Below are positions 35,947 through 45,454 of a DNA stretch of 64,000 nucleotides, piece by piece (the stretch's first letter is position 1; each line of letters opens with the position of its first letter). The stretch covers positions 1 to 64,000 of the forward strand of contig JAGIAI010000020.1 of NCBI GenBank assembly GCA_017744935.1, read 5' to 3'. A model generated the notes under the pieces. That model was not told the DNA's origin and did no database searches. It saw only the letters and a list, made by a program, of their open reading frames with translations. The translations under genes were made by a program, and so were the position numbers. Source of the stretch: Variovorax sp. (GTDB lineage Bacteria > Pseudomonadota > Gammaproteobacteria > Burkholderiales > Burkholderiaceae_C).

Positions 35947-38031
35947 TCAGAAGGTCGCGCGCAGCCCCACCTTCGCCGACCGGCCCGGCAGCGGCACGCC
36001 CGGGAAGGCGGTCGTGGTCAGGATCGAGGTCGCGCTGTAGGCCAGCTCGTTCGTGATGTTGTCGATGCGCGCATACCAGGTGAGGTTCGCGCGCTGGATC
36101 TTCATCTTGTAGGTGAGCGAGGCATTCCACAGCGTATTGGCGTCGGTTTCGCGATCGCCTCGGGGCACCCGGTGCTGCGCGGCGTAGTAGTCGAAGCCGA
36201 AGCGTGCGGTCCACGGGCCATTGCCATAAGCCAACGTTGCACCGGCGCGCGCCGGTGAGATGCGAGGCAGAGGCGCATCGGTGTCGGTGTTGGTCGCACG
36301 CACCAGATCGCCACGCCATTCGAGGTCGAGGGTGCCCCCGTCGCCCAGGCGCGAGAAGCCATCCTTGCCGAGCAGGCGCAACGTCCCGCTGGCCTCGAGG
36401 CCGGTGAAGCGCGCACGAACGCCGGTGTACGCGTACTCGGGCAACGTGTTGTCCGAGTCGCTCGGATTCACATCGCCGTCTTCGCCGCGCACATTGCCGG
36501 TCGCATTGAGTCCGATGTAGTTGCTGAACCGCGTGACGTATGCGTTGACCTTCGCGTTGTTCGGCCCCGAACGCCACTGCGCCCCGAGGTCGAAGCCCGT
36601 CGACTTCTCCTTCTGCAGGTCTGGGTTGCCGCGTTCCCACGTCCCGGTCGCCACGTGCGGGCCGTTGGCGAACAGCTCGTAGTCCTTGGGCGCGCGTTCG
36701 GTGTAGGCAAGGTTCGAAGTCAACTGCCATTGCGGCGCGAGGTCGACCAAAGCGCCGAAGGCCGCGCTGTGCGGGCTGAAGTCGCGCTCGCCGCTGAAGA
36801 AACGCGTGACTTCCGGATCGTCCGAACCGAAGGACTTCACCTTCACCTGTTCCGTGCGCGCGCCAAAGCTAAGGCGGCCCCATGAGGTGCCCAGCTCCTC
36901 ATGCAGGAACAGCGCGTTGCTGCGCGTCCGGCTCGCGGGAACGAAAGCTTCCTCGCCCTCGGCGGAGAAATCACCGGACTCTTTGGTGAACCCGATCAGG
37001 CCCTCCAGGTTGCCGATCTTGCGGTGCCGCGCCTCGATGCGGAAGTCGTCGCTCTTCTTCGTGAACACCGTGCCGGGCACCGGGCCTTCGTATTCAGTGT
37101 GACCGTAGTCGGTGCGGCTCACCTTGGCGCGCACGCTACTGAAGAACCCGCCCGGGCGCCACTCGCCTTCGAGCGCATAGCGGTCGGACTTCATGCCGAT
37201 AGTCACGTTGTCCTCGGCGACCGTGCCGTAGGTGCTGCGATAGGTGCTGGCCGATGCGCCGATCCAGCCCTGGTCGAAGAAGAGCGTGCCCCCGAATGCG
37301 CCGCCCTCGGCCTGATTGGCCGAGTTGCAGATCTTGCGTGCGATCCCCGGCCGCTGCGGGTTGGCGCATGGCAGATCGATCGGCACCGAGACATCGTCCG
37401 AGTCGCGGTGAAACGCATCGACGTGCAGCGCATAGCGGTTGCTGCCGCCTTCGAGCACCACGCCGCCCGCCTTCTCGCGGTTGCCGCTCGCATAGCCAAG
37501 GTCCGCACGTCCGCCGAAACCTTCGATCGGCTCCGTCGGAATGCGGTTGTCGAGCAGGTTCACGACGCCGCCCACCGCGCTGCCGCCGTATTGCAGCGCC
37601 GACGGGCCGCGCAGGACTTCGACGCGATCGGTCACCAGCATGTCGACCGGAACCGAATGGTCGTAGCTCAGCGACGACGCATCGGGCGCGGCGCCGCCGT
37701 TCTGCAGGATGCGGATGCGATCGCCGTCCTGCCCGCGAATGGTGGGCCGGCTGGCATTCGGACCAAAGTAGGTGCTGCCGACACCCGGGAGGCCGTTCAG
37801 GGTCTCGCCGAGGGTGGATTCGGAACGCATCAGGAGCGCGTCGTTCGCGAGCGATGTGGTGGGCGCGATCAGGTCACTCGCGCCGAGCGGATTGCCGGTG
37901 ATGGTGATTTCACCGAGCGTGGATGCGGGTTGGGATTGGGATTGGGTTTGGGTCTGGGCCCACGAAGCGCAGCACGCAAGCGAGAGAAGGACAGCAACGC
38001 CCACGGCATTGCGACGGAATGGAAATGGCAT
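35947..38031 (-). CDS. TonB-dependent outer-membrane receptor (ZnuD-like)
   Basis: The protein is 694 aa. A signal peptide (cleavage near CASWAQ) is followed by a Gln/Thr/Ser linker encoded by a GGGATT-type hexanucleotide tract. The plug domain has ITITGNPLG (TonB box region), RPTIRGQDGDRIRILQNGG and RVEVLRGPSALQYGG, and the barrel ends in Phe (RATF). The HRDSDDVSVPIDLPC segment and closing Cys resemble ZnuD-type zinc/haem receptors, so metal uptake is likely, though not proven. It follows a small His/Cys-containing protein and msrA on the same strand. Confidence 0.83.
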   Translation of the reverse strand: MPFPFRRNAVGVAVLLSLACCASWAQTQTQSQSQPASTLGEITITGNPLGASDLIAPTTSLANDALLMRSESTLGETLNGLPGVGSTYFGPNASRPTIRGQDGDRIRILQNGGAAPDASSLSYDHSVPVDMLVTDRVEVLRGPSALQYGGSAVGGVVNLLDNRIPTEPIEGFGGRADLGYASGNREKAGGVVLEGGSNRYALHVDAFHRDSDDVSVPIDLPCANPQRPGIARKICNSANQAEGGAFGGTLFFDQGWIGASASTYRSTYGTVAEDNVTIGMKSDRYALEGEWRPGGFFSSVRAKVSRTDYGHTEYEGPVPGTVFTKKSDDFRIEARHRKIGNLEGLIGFTKESGDFSAEGEEAFVPASRTRSNALFLHEELGTSWGRLSFGARTEQVKVKSFGSDDPEVTRFFSGERDFSPHSAAFGALVDLAPQWQLTSNLAYTERAPKDYELFANGPHVATGTWERGNPDLQKEKSTGFDLGAQWRSGPNNAKVNAYVTRFSNYIGLNATGNVRGEDGDVNPSDSDNTLPEYAYTGVRARFTGLEASGTLRLLGKDGFSRLGDGGTLDLEWRGDLVRATNTDTDAPLPRISPARAGATLAYGNGPWTARFGFDYYAAQHRVPRGDRETDANTLWNASLTYKMKIQRANLTWYARIDNITNELAYSATSILTTTAFPGVPLPGRSAKVGLRATF
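37927..37958 (+). repeat. G-quadruplex-like GGGATT hexanucleotide tract at the start of the TonB receptor gene
   Basis: Six GGG runs separated by loops of 2, 3, 3, 3 and 3 bases (GGGTTGGGATTGGGATTGGG, then TTTGGGTCTGGG) lie on the plus strand, the template strand of the receptor gene. The tract encodes the QTQTQSQSQ linker after the signal peptide. Copy-number changes would be in frame, altering linker length only. Confidence 0.75.
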
Positions 38032-38106
38032 GTTGAAACACTCGTTGAATCGACAGACGCAGGCCGCCGCCCGCCATGCGGACGGCGACTGCAGATGGAA
38101 GGGGAT

Positions 38107-38493
38107 TCAGCGAGCGGAAGGCGGGCCGCGAGCGTCGAAGAGCGTGGCCCAGCGCGCCAGCGCCTCGCCTTCGAGCCATGCGAATGTGGCGGCCGGCAGC
38201 GTCACGGGGAGGATCACCAACGGCACGCCGAGGGCGGCCGGCCCGTGGGAAAGCTGGTCATACAAGCGGCATTCGGCATCGGTGTGATCGCCGAAGAGCG
38301 CAAAGAGACCGTGCGGGGGAGAATGGGAAGAAGAAGGAGCAGAAGCGCCCACCTTCTCGGCCAGTTCAGGAAGGCCAGTCGCATGCGCGTGCAAGGTGCG
38401 ATGCACGAGACCCAGCGTCGCCGCGATCCACAACGCGAGCGCCAGCACGCAGACGAGCGTGCGGGCCGCGGTGGAACGGGACGTGGAATGCAT
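38107..38493 (-). CDS. Small membrane-anchored His/Cys protein (DUF2946-like)
   Basis: The protein is 128 aa. An N-terminal hydrophobic segment (about 11-30) is followed by HRTLHAHATG, a Ser/Pro linker, the conserved-looking FGDHTDAECRLYDQLSHGP motif and a second hydrophobic stretch. It resembles DUF2946-type proteins often encoded beside metal-related TonB receptors. The His and Cys residues could bind a metal; the function is unknown. Its start overlaps the msrA stop (TGATG) and the receptor gene follows after 75 bases. Confidence 0.65.
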   Translation of the reverse strand: MHSTSRSTAARTLVCVLALALWIAATLGLVHRTLHAHATGLPELAEKVGASAPSSSHSPPHGLFALFGDHTDAECRLYDQLSHGPAALGVPLVILPVTLPAATFAWLEGEALARWATLFDARGPPSAR

Positions 38494-39041
38494 CAGGACT
38501 TGAGGTACTTCGCGAACGTCTTCTGAAACTTCTCGACCTTGGGACCGACCACGAAGGCGCAGTACCCCTGGTTCGGGTTGTTCAGGAAGTAGTCCTGATG
38601 ATAGGCCTCGGCCGCCGAGTAGTTGGCCAGCGGCTGCACTTCGGTCACGACGGGCGAGCGATAGGTCTTGCTGTCCGTGATCTCACGGATCACCTCTTCG
38701 GCCACCTTCTTCTGCTCGTCGTTCGTGTAGTAGATGCCGCTGCGGTACTGCGTGCCGACGTCGTTGCCCTGCCGGTTGAGGGTGGTCGGGTCATGCACCA
38801 CGAAGAAGATCTCGAGGATCTCGTGCAGCGAGATTTCTTCCGGGTCGAACACCAGCTTGACTACTTCCGCGTGGCCGGTGCGGCCAGTGCAGACCTGTTC
38901 ATAGCTGGGGTTGAGTGCCTGGCCGTTGCTGTAGCCGGATTCGACGTCAAGCACGCCGCGGACGCGATCGAACACTGCCTCGGTGCACCAGAAGCAGCCG
39001 CCGCCAAGGACGATGGTTTCGGTTTGAGTGGTTTGGGTCAT
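38493..39041 (-). CDS. msrA: Peptide-methionine (S)-S-oxide reductase
   Basis: The protein is 182 aa. The catalytic motif GGGCFWCTEA near the N-terminus contains the active-site Cys, and YSNGQALNPSYEQVCTGRTGHAEVV and the YHQDYFLNNP region are MsrA family blocks. It repairs methionine-S-sulfoxide in proteins. It is the first gene of a three-gene unit with the DUF2946-like protein and the TonB receptor, and is divergent from the tetR gene. Confidence 0.94.
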   Translation of the reverse strand: MTQTTQTETIVLGGGCFWCTEAVFDRVRGVLDVESGYSNGQALNPSYEQVCTGRTGHAEVVKLVFDPEEISLHEILEIFFVVHDPTTLNRQGNDVGTQYRSGIYYTNDEQKKVAEEVIREITDSKTYRSPVVTEVQPLANYSAAEAYHQDYFLNNPNQGYCAFVVGPKVEKFQKTFAKYLKS

Positions 39042-39100
39042 GAGGTACTCCGAGAACCCAACATTGTGGCGGCTTGACGCGAACCAAGGCCCTCACTACA

Positions 39101-39122
39101 TTACTAACCCGCCAGTCATTAA
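39101..39122. promoter_or_regulatory. Imperfect inverted repeat upstream of the tetR-RND operon
   Basis: TTACTAAC-CCGCCA-GTCATTAA has arms matching at six of eight positions and ends five bases before the TetR start codon. It is a plausible TetR operator covering the promoter of the efflux operon. Confidence 0.4.
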
Positions 39123-39127
39123 GCCCC

Positions 39128-39802
39128 ATGCCCGCCCCCCGTTTCCTCAGCGACAAGATGTGCCCCGTACGCGCCAAGCGCGAACGTCGCAAGGAAGCCC
39201 GTCCCGGCGAGCTGCTCGAGGCGGCGCTCGATCTCTTTGTCGAGAAAGGCTTCGCCGCCACCCGATCCGAGGAAGTCGCGGCCCGGGCCGGCGTCTCCAA
39301 GGGCACCCTCTTCCTGTACTTCCCGAGCAAGGAAGAGCTGTTCAAGGCGGTGGTCGTCGAGAACCTCGCCGGCCGGTTCACCGAATGGAACCGCGAGTTC
39401 GACGAATTCGAGGGCTCCACCATCGACATGCTGCGCTACTGCATGCGCATCTGGTGGGAGCGCGTCGGATCGACCAAGGCATCCGGTCTCACCAAGCTCA
39501 TGCTGAGCGAAGGCCGCAATTTTCCCGAACTGGCGGAGTTCTACCGCCGCGAGGTGGTCAAGCCTGGGCACACGCTGCTGCGGCGAATCATCCGGCGCGG
39601 CGTCGACAGCGGCGAATTCGCGCCAATCGACGTCGACAACGCCATCTATGCCGTCATCTCACCCATGATCTTTTTGATGCTGTGGAAGCACTCCGCGCCC
39701 ATCTGCGTCGACGGAGAATCCGACATCGACCCCGAAAAATACCTCGCGATCCAGACTGAAATCGTGCTCAATGGGCTCTGCAAGCCCAAGGCGGCGTCAT
39801 GA
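39128..39802 (+). CDS. TetR-family transcriptional regulator
   Basis: The protein is 224 aa. The helix-turn-helix is at about residues 20-70 (AALDLFVEKGFAATRSEEVA, then AGVSKGTLFLYFPSKEELF). The C-terminal ligand domain resembles AcrR/TtgR-type efflux regulators. The ATG at 39128 (MPAPRFLSDKM) was preferred to an in-frame ATG at 39074. Its stop overlaps the start of the RND adaptor gene (ATGA), so regulator and pump genes are in one operon that is probably self-repressed. Confidence 0.88.
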   Translation: MPAPRFLSDKMCPVRAKRERRKEARPGELLEAALDLFVEKGFAATRSEEVAARAGVSKGTLFLYFPSKEELFKAVVVENLAGRFTEWNREFDEFEGSTIDMLRYCMRIWWERVGSTKASGLTKLMLSEGRNFPELAEFYRREVVKPGHTLLRRIIRRGVDSGEFAPIDVDNAIYAVISPMIFLMLWKHSAPICVDGESDIDPEKYLAIQTEIVLNGLCKPKAAS

Positions 39803-40986
39803 AGCGCTCCATCAAGTGGGTCGTCGTGGCCCTCATCCTCGTCCTCGTGGTCGGCGGGGTGCTGCGCGCCATCGGTGCACGCAGGGCGCATCAGGGGGCG
39901 GCCGCGGCCAGCGCGAAGGCAGCCGAAACCATGATCGAGCTGGCGGCGGCCGACGTGGTCCGCGCGAAGCGGCGCGAACTGGCCGAAACCCTCCCCATCT
40001 CGGGCACGCTAAGGGCAGTCGATTCCGCGCAGCTCAAGGCCCGCGTGGCCGGTGAACTGATCGGCCTCACGGTGCGCGAAGGCGACACGGTCAAGGCAGG
40101 ACAGGTCATCGCGCGCATCGATCCGATCGAATTCCATTCGCGCATGCGTCAGGCGCAAGAGCAGGCCGACTCGGCTCGCGCGCAAGCGGAGGTCGCACAG
40201 CGCAACTACGACAACAACCGCGCGCTGGTGGACCAAGGTTTCATCTCGCGCACGGCGCTCGACACCTCGCAGTCGAACCTCAATGCCGCGCTGGCGACGC
40301 ACCGCGCAGCATTGGCGGCAGTGGACGTGATGCGCAAATCGCTCGACGACACGGTGCTCAAGAGCCCCATCAACGGACAGGTGTCGCAGCGCTTCGCGCA
40401 ACCCGGCGAACGCGTGGGCATCGACGCCAAGGTGATTGAGGTCGTCGATCTCAGCCGCATCGAGGTCGAAGCCACGCTGGCCGCCGCCGACTCGGTGGCG
40501 GTGCGCGTCGGCCAGCGAGCAACCCTGCAGATCGAAGGCGGCGGCGCCATCGACCCGAGGAGTGGCGAACGCAGCGTCGGCGCCACGGTCGTGCGCGTGA
40601 ACCCCTCCGCCCAGGCGGGCAGCCGCAGCGTGCTCGTCTACCTCGAACTCGATCGCAGCACCGGCTTCCGCCAGGGCCTGTTCGCGCAGGGCACGATCGA
40701 CGTCGGCCGCACCGAAACACTCGCGCTACCTTTGACCGCCGTGCGCACCGACAAGCCGGCGCCTTACGTGCAACTGGTGACCGAGGGCCGGATCGTCCAC
40801 CGCCAGGTCGAGACAGGGCTGCGCGGGCAGCACAACGGCCAGATCATGGTCGCGGTGCGCGGCATCGATGAAGGCGCTGTCGTGGTGGCGGGCAGCGTCG
40901 GCACGCTGCGCGACGGCACCGCGGTGCGCCTCGCACCGGTCGCGGCCACCGGCGGCGCGCCGGCAGCGGCCCGTTCCGCCCCTTGA
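39799..40986 (+). CDS. RND efflux periplasmic adaptor (membrane fusion protein)
   Basis: The protein is 395 aa. An N-terminal hydrophobic anchor (about 5-27) is followed by a lipoyl half-motif, a coiled-coil hairpin (about 105-175, RQAQEQADSARAQAEVAQRN), the second lipoyl half (DDTVLKSPINGQVSQR) and beta-barrel domains. It bridges the RND pump and an outer-membrane channel. It is translationally coupled to tetR and lies 21 bases before the pump gene. Confidence 0.9.
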   Translation: MKRSIKWVVVALILVLVVGGVLRAIGARRAHQGAAAASAKAAETMIELAAADVVRAKRRELAETLPISGTLRAVDSAQLKARVAGELIGLTVREGDTVKAGQVIARIDPIEFHSRMRQAQEQADSARAQAEVAQRNYDNNRALVDQGFISRTALDTSQSNLNAALATHRAALAAVDVMRKSLDDTVLKSPINGQVSQRFAQPGERVGIDAKVIEVVDLSRIEVEATLAAADSVAVRVGQRATLQIEGGGAIDPRSGERSVGATVVRVNPSAQAGSRSVLVYLELDRSTGFRQGLFAQGTIDVGRTETLALPLTAVRTDKPAPYVQLVTEGRIVHRQVETGLRGQHNGQIMVAVRGIDEGAVVVAGSVGTLRDGTAVRLAPVAATGGAPAAARSAP

Positions 40987-41007
40987 CGCCCTGAGCCAGG
41001 TAGCGCC

Positions 41008-44000
41008 ATGTGGTTCACCCGCGTCAGTCTGAAAAACCCCGTCTTCGCGACGATGCTCATGCTCGCGCTGGTCGTGCTGGGTGCGTTCTCGTACCAGCGC
41101 CTCCAGGTCGATCAGTTTCCGAACATCGATTTCCCGGTGGTTGTGGTCATCACCGAATACCCCGGCGCCTCGCCCGAGATCGTCGAGAGCGAAGTGACCA
41201 AGAAGGTCGAGGAAGGCGTCAACTCGATCGCGGGCATCAACAATCTCACCTCGCGCAGCTACGAAGGCCAGTCGGTCGTCATCATCGAATTCCAGCTCTA
41301 TGTCGACGGGCGCAAGGCGGCCGATGACGTACGCGAGAAGGTCGCTTCGGTGCGGCCGCTCTTCCGCGACGAGGTGAAGGAGCCGCGCGTGCTGCGCTTC
41401 GACCCCGCATCGCGCGCGGTGTGGTCGGTGGCCGTGCTGCCCGAAGGTGACAAGAACAAGCAGCCGAGCGCGGTCGAACTGACCAACTGGGCCGATCAGG
41501 TGCTCAAGAAGCGCCTTGAGAACGTCCGCGGCGTCGGCTCGGTCACGCTGGTCGGCGGCACCAAACGCGAGATCAACATCTACCTCAATCCGCAGGCGAT
41601 GGAAGCCTTCGGCGTGAGTGCCACGCAGGTGGTCGATGCAGTGCGCAACGAGAACCAGGCGCTGCCGGTGGGCTCGGTGCGATCGCTGGAACAGGACCGC
41701 GTCGTGCAGGTCGATGCGCGCATGGAGCGGCCCGAAGACTTCGGCCGCATCATCATCACGCGCAAGGGTGGCGCACCGATCCGCGTGGATCAGGTCGCGG
41801 CCGTGAAGGACGGCGCGCAGGAACTTGACAGCCTCGCGCTCTACAACGGCGAGCGCACGCTGCTGCTCTCGGTGCAGAAGGCGCAGGACGAGAACACCAT
41901 CCAGGTGGTTGACGGGCTGACCAAAGCCATCGCCGAGATCCAGCCCCAACTGCCCGCGGGCGTGAAGCTCCAGCCGATCGGCGACGCGTCGCGCCCCATC
42001 CGCGTCGCCGTGCAGAACGTGCGGCAGACGCTGATCGAAGGCGCGGTGCTCACGGTGCTCATCGTGTTCCTGTTCCTGAATTCGTGGCGCTCGACCGTCA
42101 TCACCGGCCTCACGCTGCCGATCGCCCTGATCGGCACCTTCTGGTTCATGGCAATGTTCGGCTTCACGATCAACATGGTCACGCTGATGGCGTTGTCGCT
42201 GTGCGTGGGCCTCTTGATCGACGACGCGATCGTGGTGCGCGAGAACATCGTGCGGCATGTGCAGATGGGCAAGTCGCCCTACGCGGCATCGCTCGACGGC
42301 ACCCAGGAGATCGGCCTCGCGGTGCTCGCGACGACGCTCTCGATCGTCGCTGTGTTCCTGCCGATCGGCTTCATGGAAGGGATCATCGGCAAGTTCTTCC
42401 ACGAGTTCGGCATCACGATCGTTGCTGCGGTGCTGATCTCGATGTTCGTGAGCTTCACGCTCGACCCGATGATGTCGAGCATCTGGCACGACCCATCCAT
42501 CGACACACACGGCAAGCGCGGGCCGCCGGTTACCTTCTACGACAAGACCATCGGCCGCGTGACCGGATGGTTCGACTCGGCCACCGAACGGCTGGCCGAG
42601 GCTTACCAGTCGATCCTGCGCTGGGCGCTCAAGCACAAGCTGGCGACCGTGTTCGCATCGATCGGTATCTTCGTCGGCAGCATCTTCATGGTGCCGCTGC
42701 TGGGCACCGAGTTCGTGCCGAAGGCGGACTATTCCGAAACCACCATCAGCTTCTACACGCCGGTCGGCTCCGCACTCGAAGTCACCGAAGCCAAGGCACG
42801 GCAGGTCGAGGCGGTGCTGCGCGAGATGCCCGAGGTGCGCTACACGCTTACCACCATCAATACCGGCGATGCGCAGGGCAAGATGTACGCGAGCATCTAC
42901 GTGCGGCTGGTCGATCGACGCGCGCGCTCGCGCAGCGTCGACCAGATGTCGACCGTGCTGCGCGAGCGGCTGCGCACGATCCCGGGCATCACCGTCACGC
43001 ACGTGGGCCTGCGCGATTCGGTCGGGGGCAACAAGCAGATCGAGTTCTCGTTGCAGGGCGCCGACCTGAACGAACTCGACCGCCTGACGCAGAAGGTGCT
43101 GGAGGCGATCCGCCCCATTTCAGGCCTCGTCGATCTCGACACCAGCCAGAAGCCGAACAAGCCGACGGTCAGCGTCGTGGTGCGGCGCGATGCCGCCTCG
43201 GACCTGGGTCTCGGCGTGGCGCCGATCGCTGCTTCGCTGCGCACGCTGGTGGCCGGCACCACCGTCGGCAACTGGCGCGCACCGGACGACCAGACCTACG
43301 ACGTCAACGTGCGCCTGGCGCCGGAAGTGCGCAATTCGCCCGAAGACCTCGCGCGCCTGCCCTTCATCAGCACGGCGATGGGTGCGAACGCCGACGGATC
43401 GAGCCGCATCGTGCGCCTGTCCCAGGTGGCGGACGTGCGTGAATCCACCGGCCCGAACCAGATAAACCGCCGCGCGCTCTCGCGCGAAGTCGCAATCACC
43501 GCCAACGTCGATGGACGCTCGGCGGGCGAGGTGTCGGCCGACATCCGCAAGGCGCTCACCGGCATCGCCTTTCCGCCGGGCTATGGATGGCAGTTCAGCG
43601 GCTCGACCAAGAACATGCAGGAGTCCTTCGGCCATGCGGTTTCCGCGCTCGCGCTGGCGATCATCTTCATCTACATGATCCTGGCGAGCCAGTTCAAGAG
43701 CTTCCTGCAGCCGATGGCGCTCATGACCTCGCTGCCGCTGACGCTCATTGGTGTCGTGCTGGCGCTGCTGATGTTCGGCTCGACGCTCTCGATGTTCTCG
43801 ATCATCGGCATCGTGATGCTGATGGGCCTCGTGACCAAGAACGCGATCCTGCTGGTGGATTTCGCGATCCGCGCACGGGAGCCCGGCATCGACGACCAGG
43901 GCAACGCGGTGCCGGGCCTGCCGCGCTCGGAAGCCCTGCTGTTGGCCGCGCGGGTCCGGCTGCGCCCCATCCTCATGACCACGCTGGCGATGATCTTCGG

Positions 44001-44238
44001 CATGGTGCCGCTGGCCTTCGCGATCAGTGAAGGCTCCGAGCAGCGCGCGCCGATGGGGCAGGCCGTGATCGGCGGCGTCATCACCTCGTCGCTGCTGACA
44101 CTCGTCGTGGTGCCGGTCGTCTATTGCTACATGGACGACCTCGCGAACTGGGCGCGCCGCAAGTGGCACCGGGAGCCCAAGGCGGCCCCGGTCATTGGGG
44201 CGTCGGAACCGGCCTCTAAAATTGAAGGTTTGTCCTGA
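41008..44238 (+). CDS. RND-family multidrug/solvent efflux permease (HAE1-like)
   Basis: The protein is 1076 aa with twelve predicted helices and two large periplasmic loops. It begins [20 protein letters not shown], typical of the group, and TM4 carries the proton-relay pair in [14 protein letters not shown]. The repeat half has [16 protein letters not shown]. With the adaptor encoded just upstream it forms a proton-driven exporter. No channel gene adjoins it directly, but a tolC homologue lies 1.2 kb downstream on the same strand. Confidence 0.93.
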   Translation: MWFTRVSLKNPVFATMLMLALVVLGAFSYQRLQVDQFPNIDFPVVVVITEYPGASPEIVESEVTKKVEEGVNSIAGINNLTSRSYEGQSVVIIEFQLYVDGRKAADDVREKVASVRPLFRDEVKEPRVLRFDPASRAVWSVAVLPEGDKNKQPSAVELTNWADQVLKKRLENVRGVGSVTLVGGTKREINIYLNPQAMEAFGVSATQVVDAVRNENQALPVGSVRSLEQDRVVQVDARMERPEDFGRIIITRKGGAPIRVDQVAAVKDGAQELDSLALYNGERTLLLSVQKAQDENTIQVVDGLTKAIAEIQPQLPAGVKLQPIGDASRPIRVAVQNVRQTLIEGAVLTVLIVFLFLNSWRSTVITGLTLPIALIGTFWFMAMFGFTINMVTLMALSLCVGLLIDDAIVVRENIVRHVQMGKSPYAASLDGTQEIGLAVLATTLSIVAVFLPIGFMEGIIGKFFHEFGITIVAAVLISMFVSFTLDPMMSSIWHDPSIDTHGKRGPPVTFYDKTIGRVTGWFDSATERLAEAYQSILRWALKHKLATVFASIGIFVGSIFMVPLLGTEFVPKADYSETTISFYTPVGSALEVTEAKARQVEAVLREMPEVRYTLTTINTGDAQGKMYASIYVRLVDRRARSRSVDQMSTVLRERLRTIPGITVTHVGLRDSVGGNKQIEFSLQGADLNELDRLTQKVLEAIRPISGLVDLDTSQKPNKPTVSVVVRRDAASDLGLGVAPIAASLRTLVAGTTVGNWRAPDDQTYDVNVRLAPEVRNSPEDLARLPFISTAMGANADGSSRIVRLSQVADVRESTGPNQINRRALSREVAITANVDGRSAGEVSADIRKALTGIAFPPGYGWQFSGSTKNMQESFGHAVSALALAIIFIYMILASQFKSFLQPMALMTSLPLTLIGVVLALLMFGSTLSMFSIIGIVMLMGLVTKNAILLVDFAIRAREPGIDDQGNAVPGLPRSEALLLAARVRLRPILMTTLAMIFGMVPLAFAISEGSEQRAPMGQAVIGGVITSSLLTLVVVPVVYCYMDDLANWARRKWHREPKAAPVIGASEPASKIEGLS

Positions 44239-44258
44239 GCCCCACCTAGGAAAAGCAC

Positions 44259-44951
44259 ATGAACGCCGCCGCCACCCCTGATCTGGAGCACCTCCGCTTC
44301 AACATGATCGAACAGCAGATCCGTCCCTGGGATGTGCTTGATTTCGAGATCCTCGACCTCCTCGCCAAGATCCGCCGCGAGGACTACGTGCCCGCCGCCC
44401 ACCGCGGACTCGCCTTCTTCGACCTGGAAATCCCGCTCGAAGACGTCGCCACCGCCCGCGAACCCGGCCAGTGCATGCTCTCCCCGAAGGTGGAAGCACG
44501 CATGCTGCAGGACCTGCATATCCAGAAGCACGAGACCGTGCTCGAAATCGGCACCGGCTCCGGCTTCATGGCCGCCCTCCTCGCGCAGCGCGCCGCGCAG
44601 GTCCTGACGCTCGAAATCGATTCCAAGCTGGCCGCGACCGCCGCCGAGACGCTGCGCCGCAACGGCGTGATGAGCGTCGAAGTACGCCACGCCGACGGCT
44701 CCCAGCCGCTGGCCAGTGGCCCGACCTTCGACGTGATCGTCCTCAGTGGCTCGGTCGCGCGCATCCCGCAGGGCCTGCTCGGCTCGCTGAAGATGGGCGG
44801 CCGCCTCGCGGCGATCGTCGGCGACGAGCCGATGATGCGTGCCCACTTCGTCACCCGCGTCGGCGAAGGCAAGTGGGACACCGTGCAGCCCTGGGACACG
44901 GTTGCACCGCGCCTGCTGAATTTCCCTGTGCCCTCGCGCTTCAACTTCTGA
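44259..44951 (+). CDS. Protein-L-isoaspartate O-methyltransferase family protein
   Basis: The protein is 230 aa. It has the family N-terminal block FNMIEQQIRPWDV, the MLSPKVEARMLQDL segment and the SAM motif VLEIGTGSGFMAALLA. Pcm repairs isoaspartyl residues; this subgroup is found in Betaproteobacteria directly upstream of tolC, and its exact substrate is less certain. TAGGA precedes the ATG. It begins 20 bases after the RND gene and is followed by the rhodanese gene. Confidence 0.88.
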   Translation: MNAAATPDLEHLRFNMIEQQIRPWDVLDFEILDLLAKIRREDYVPAAHRGLAFFDLEIPLEDVATAREPGQCMLSPKVEARMLQDLHIQKHETVLEIGTGSGFMAALLAQRAAQVLTLEIDSKLAATAAETLRRNGVMSVEVRHADGSQPLASGPTFDVIVLSGSVARIPQGLLGSLKMGGRLAAIVGDEPMMRAHFVTRVGEGKWDTVQPWDTVAPRLLNFPVPSRFNF

Positions 44952-44967
44952 TCCGCCCCTTAATTTC

Positions 44968-45303
44968 ATGATCGATCAAATCCGCCCGGCCGATGTTGCC
45001 GATTGGTTCGCCCAGAACCCGAGCGCGACGCCGGTCGTGCTGGATGTGCGCGAGCCCTGGGAACTGCAGACCGCCAGCGTCGTGCCCAAGGGCTTCACGC
45101 TCGCGACGATCCCGATGAACGAGATCCCGGCCCGCATCTCGGAGCTGAGCGCCGACCAGCGCATCGCATGCCTGTGCCATCACGGCGCACGCAGCCTGCG
45201 CGTGGCAGCCTTCCTCGTGCAGAACGGCTTCACCGAGGTGGCGAACATCGCGGGCGGCATCGACGCATGGGCTGGCCACGATCCAAGCGTGCCGAAATAT
45301 TGA
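44968..45303 (+). CDS. Single-domain rhodanese (sulfurtransferase)
   Basis: The protein is 111 aa. The active-site loop is CHHGARS, matching Cys-x-x-Gly-x-Arg of GlpE-type rhodaneses, preceded by the DVREPWEL entry motif. It transfers sulfane sulfur between thiols. It lies 16 bases after the methyltransferase gene; the gap to tolC holds a repeat element. Confidence 0.9.
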   Translation: MIDQIRPADVADWFAQNPSATPVVLDVREPWELQTASVVPKGFTLATIPMNEIPARISELSADQRIACLCHHGARSLRVAAFLVQNGFTEVANIAGGIDAWAGHDPSVPKY

Positions 45304-45306
45304 CCG

Positions 45307-45400
45307 CCCCCAGGCTGCGCGCACTTCGTGTCGCTTCGCCAACCCCCAGCCGGGCGCAACACCGGCGGCCCGGCGGAGCCGGTTCCGCGATGTTCCTGGC
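45307..45400. repeat. Intergenic repeat (REP-like, copy 2) between the rhodanese gene and tolC
   Basis: CCCCCAGGCTGCGCGCACTT, then CGTGTCGCTTCGCC and CCCCC, is an inverted relative of the element at 5583-5620. It is followed by a second hairpin, CCGGCGGCCCGGCGGAGCCGG (45362-45382), and GTTCCTGG. This composite is familiar to me as a dispersed Comamonadaceae intergenic repeat. It fills most of the 151-base gap; the last part holds the tolC ribosome site. Confidence 0.55.
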
Positions 45401-45454
45401 CGGGGAATTGCTGAACTAACGAACCAACCAAGTTACTGACTTCAAGGACGATTC

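Noticed and set aside
40726..43002. A long open frame antisense to the RND adaptor and pump genes
   Set aside because: It has Arg/His/Asp-rich shadow composition and the sense frame encodes an intact RND protein.
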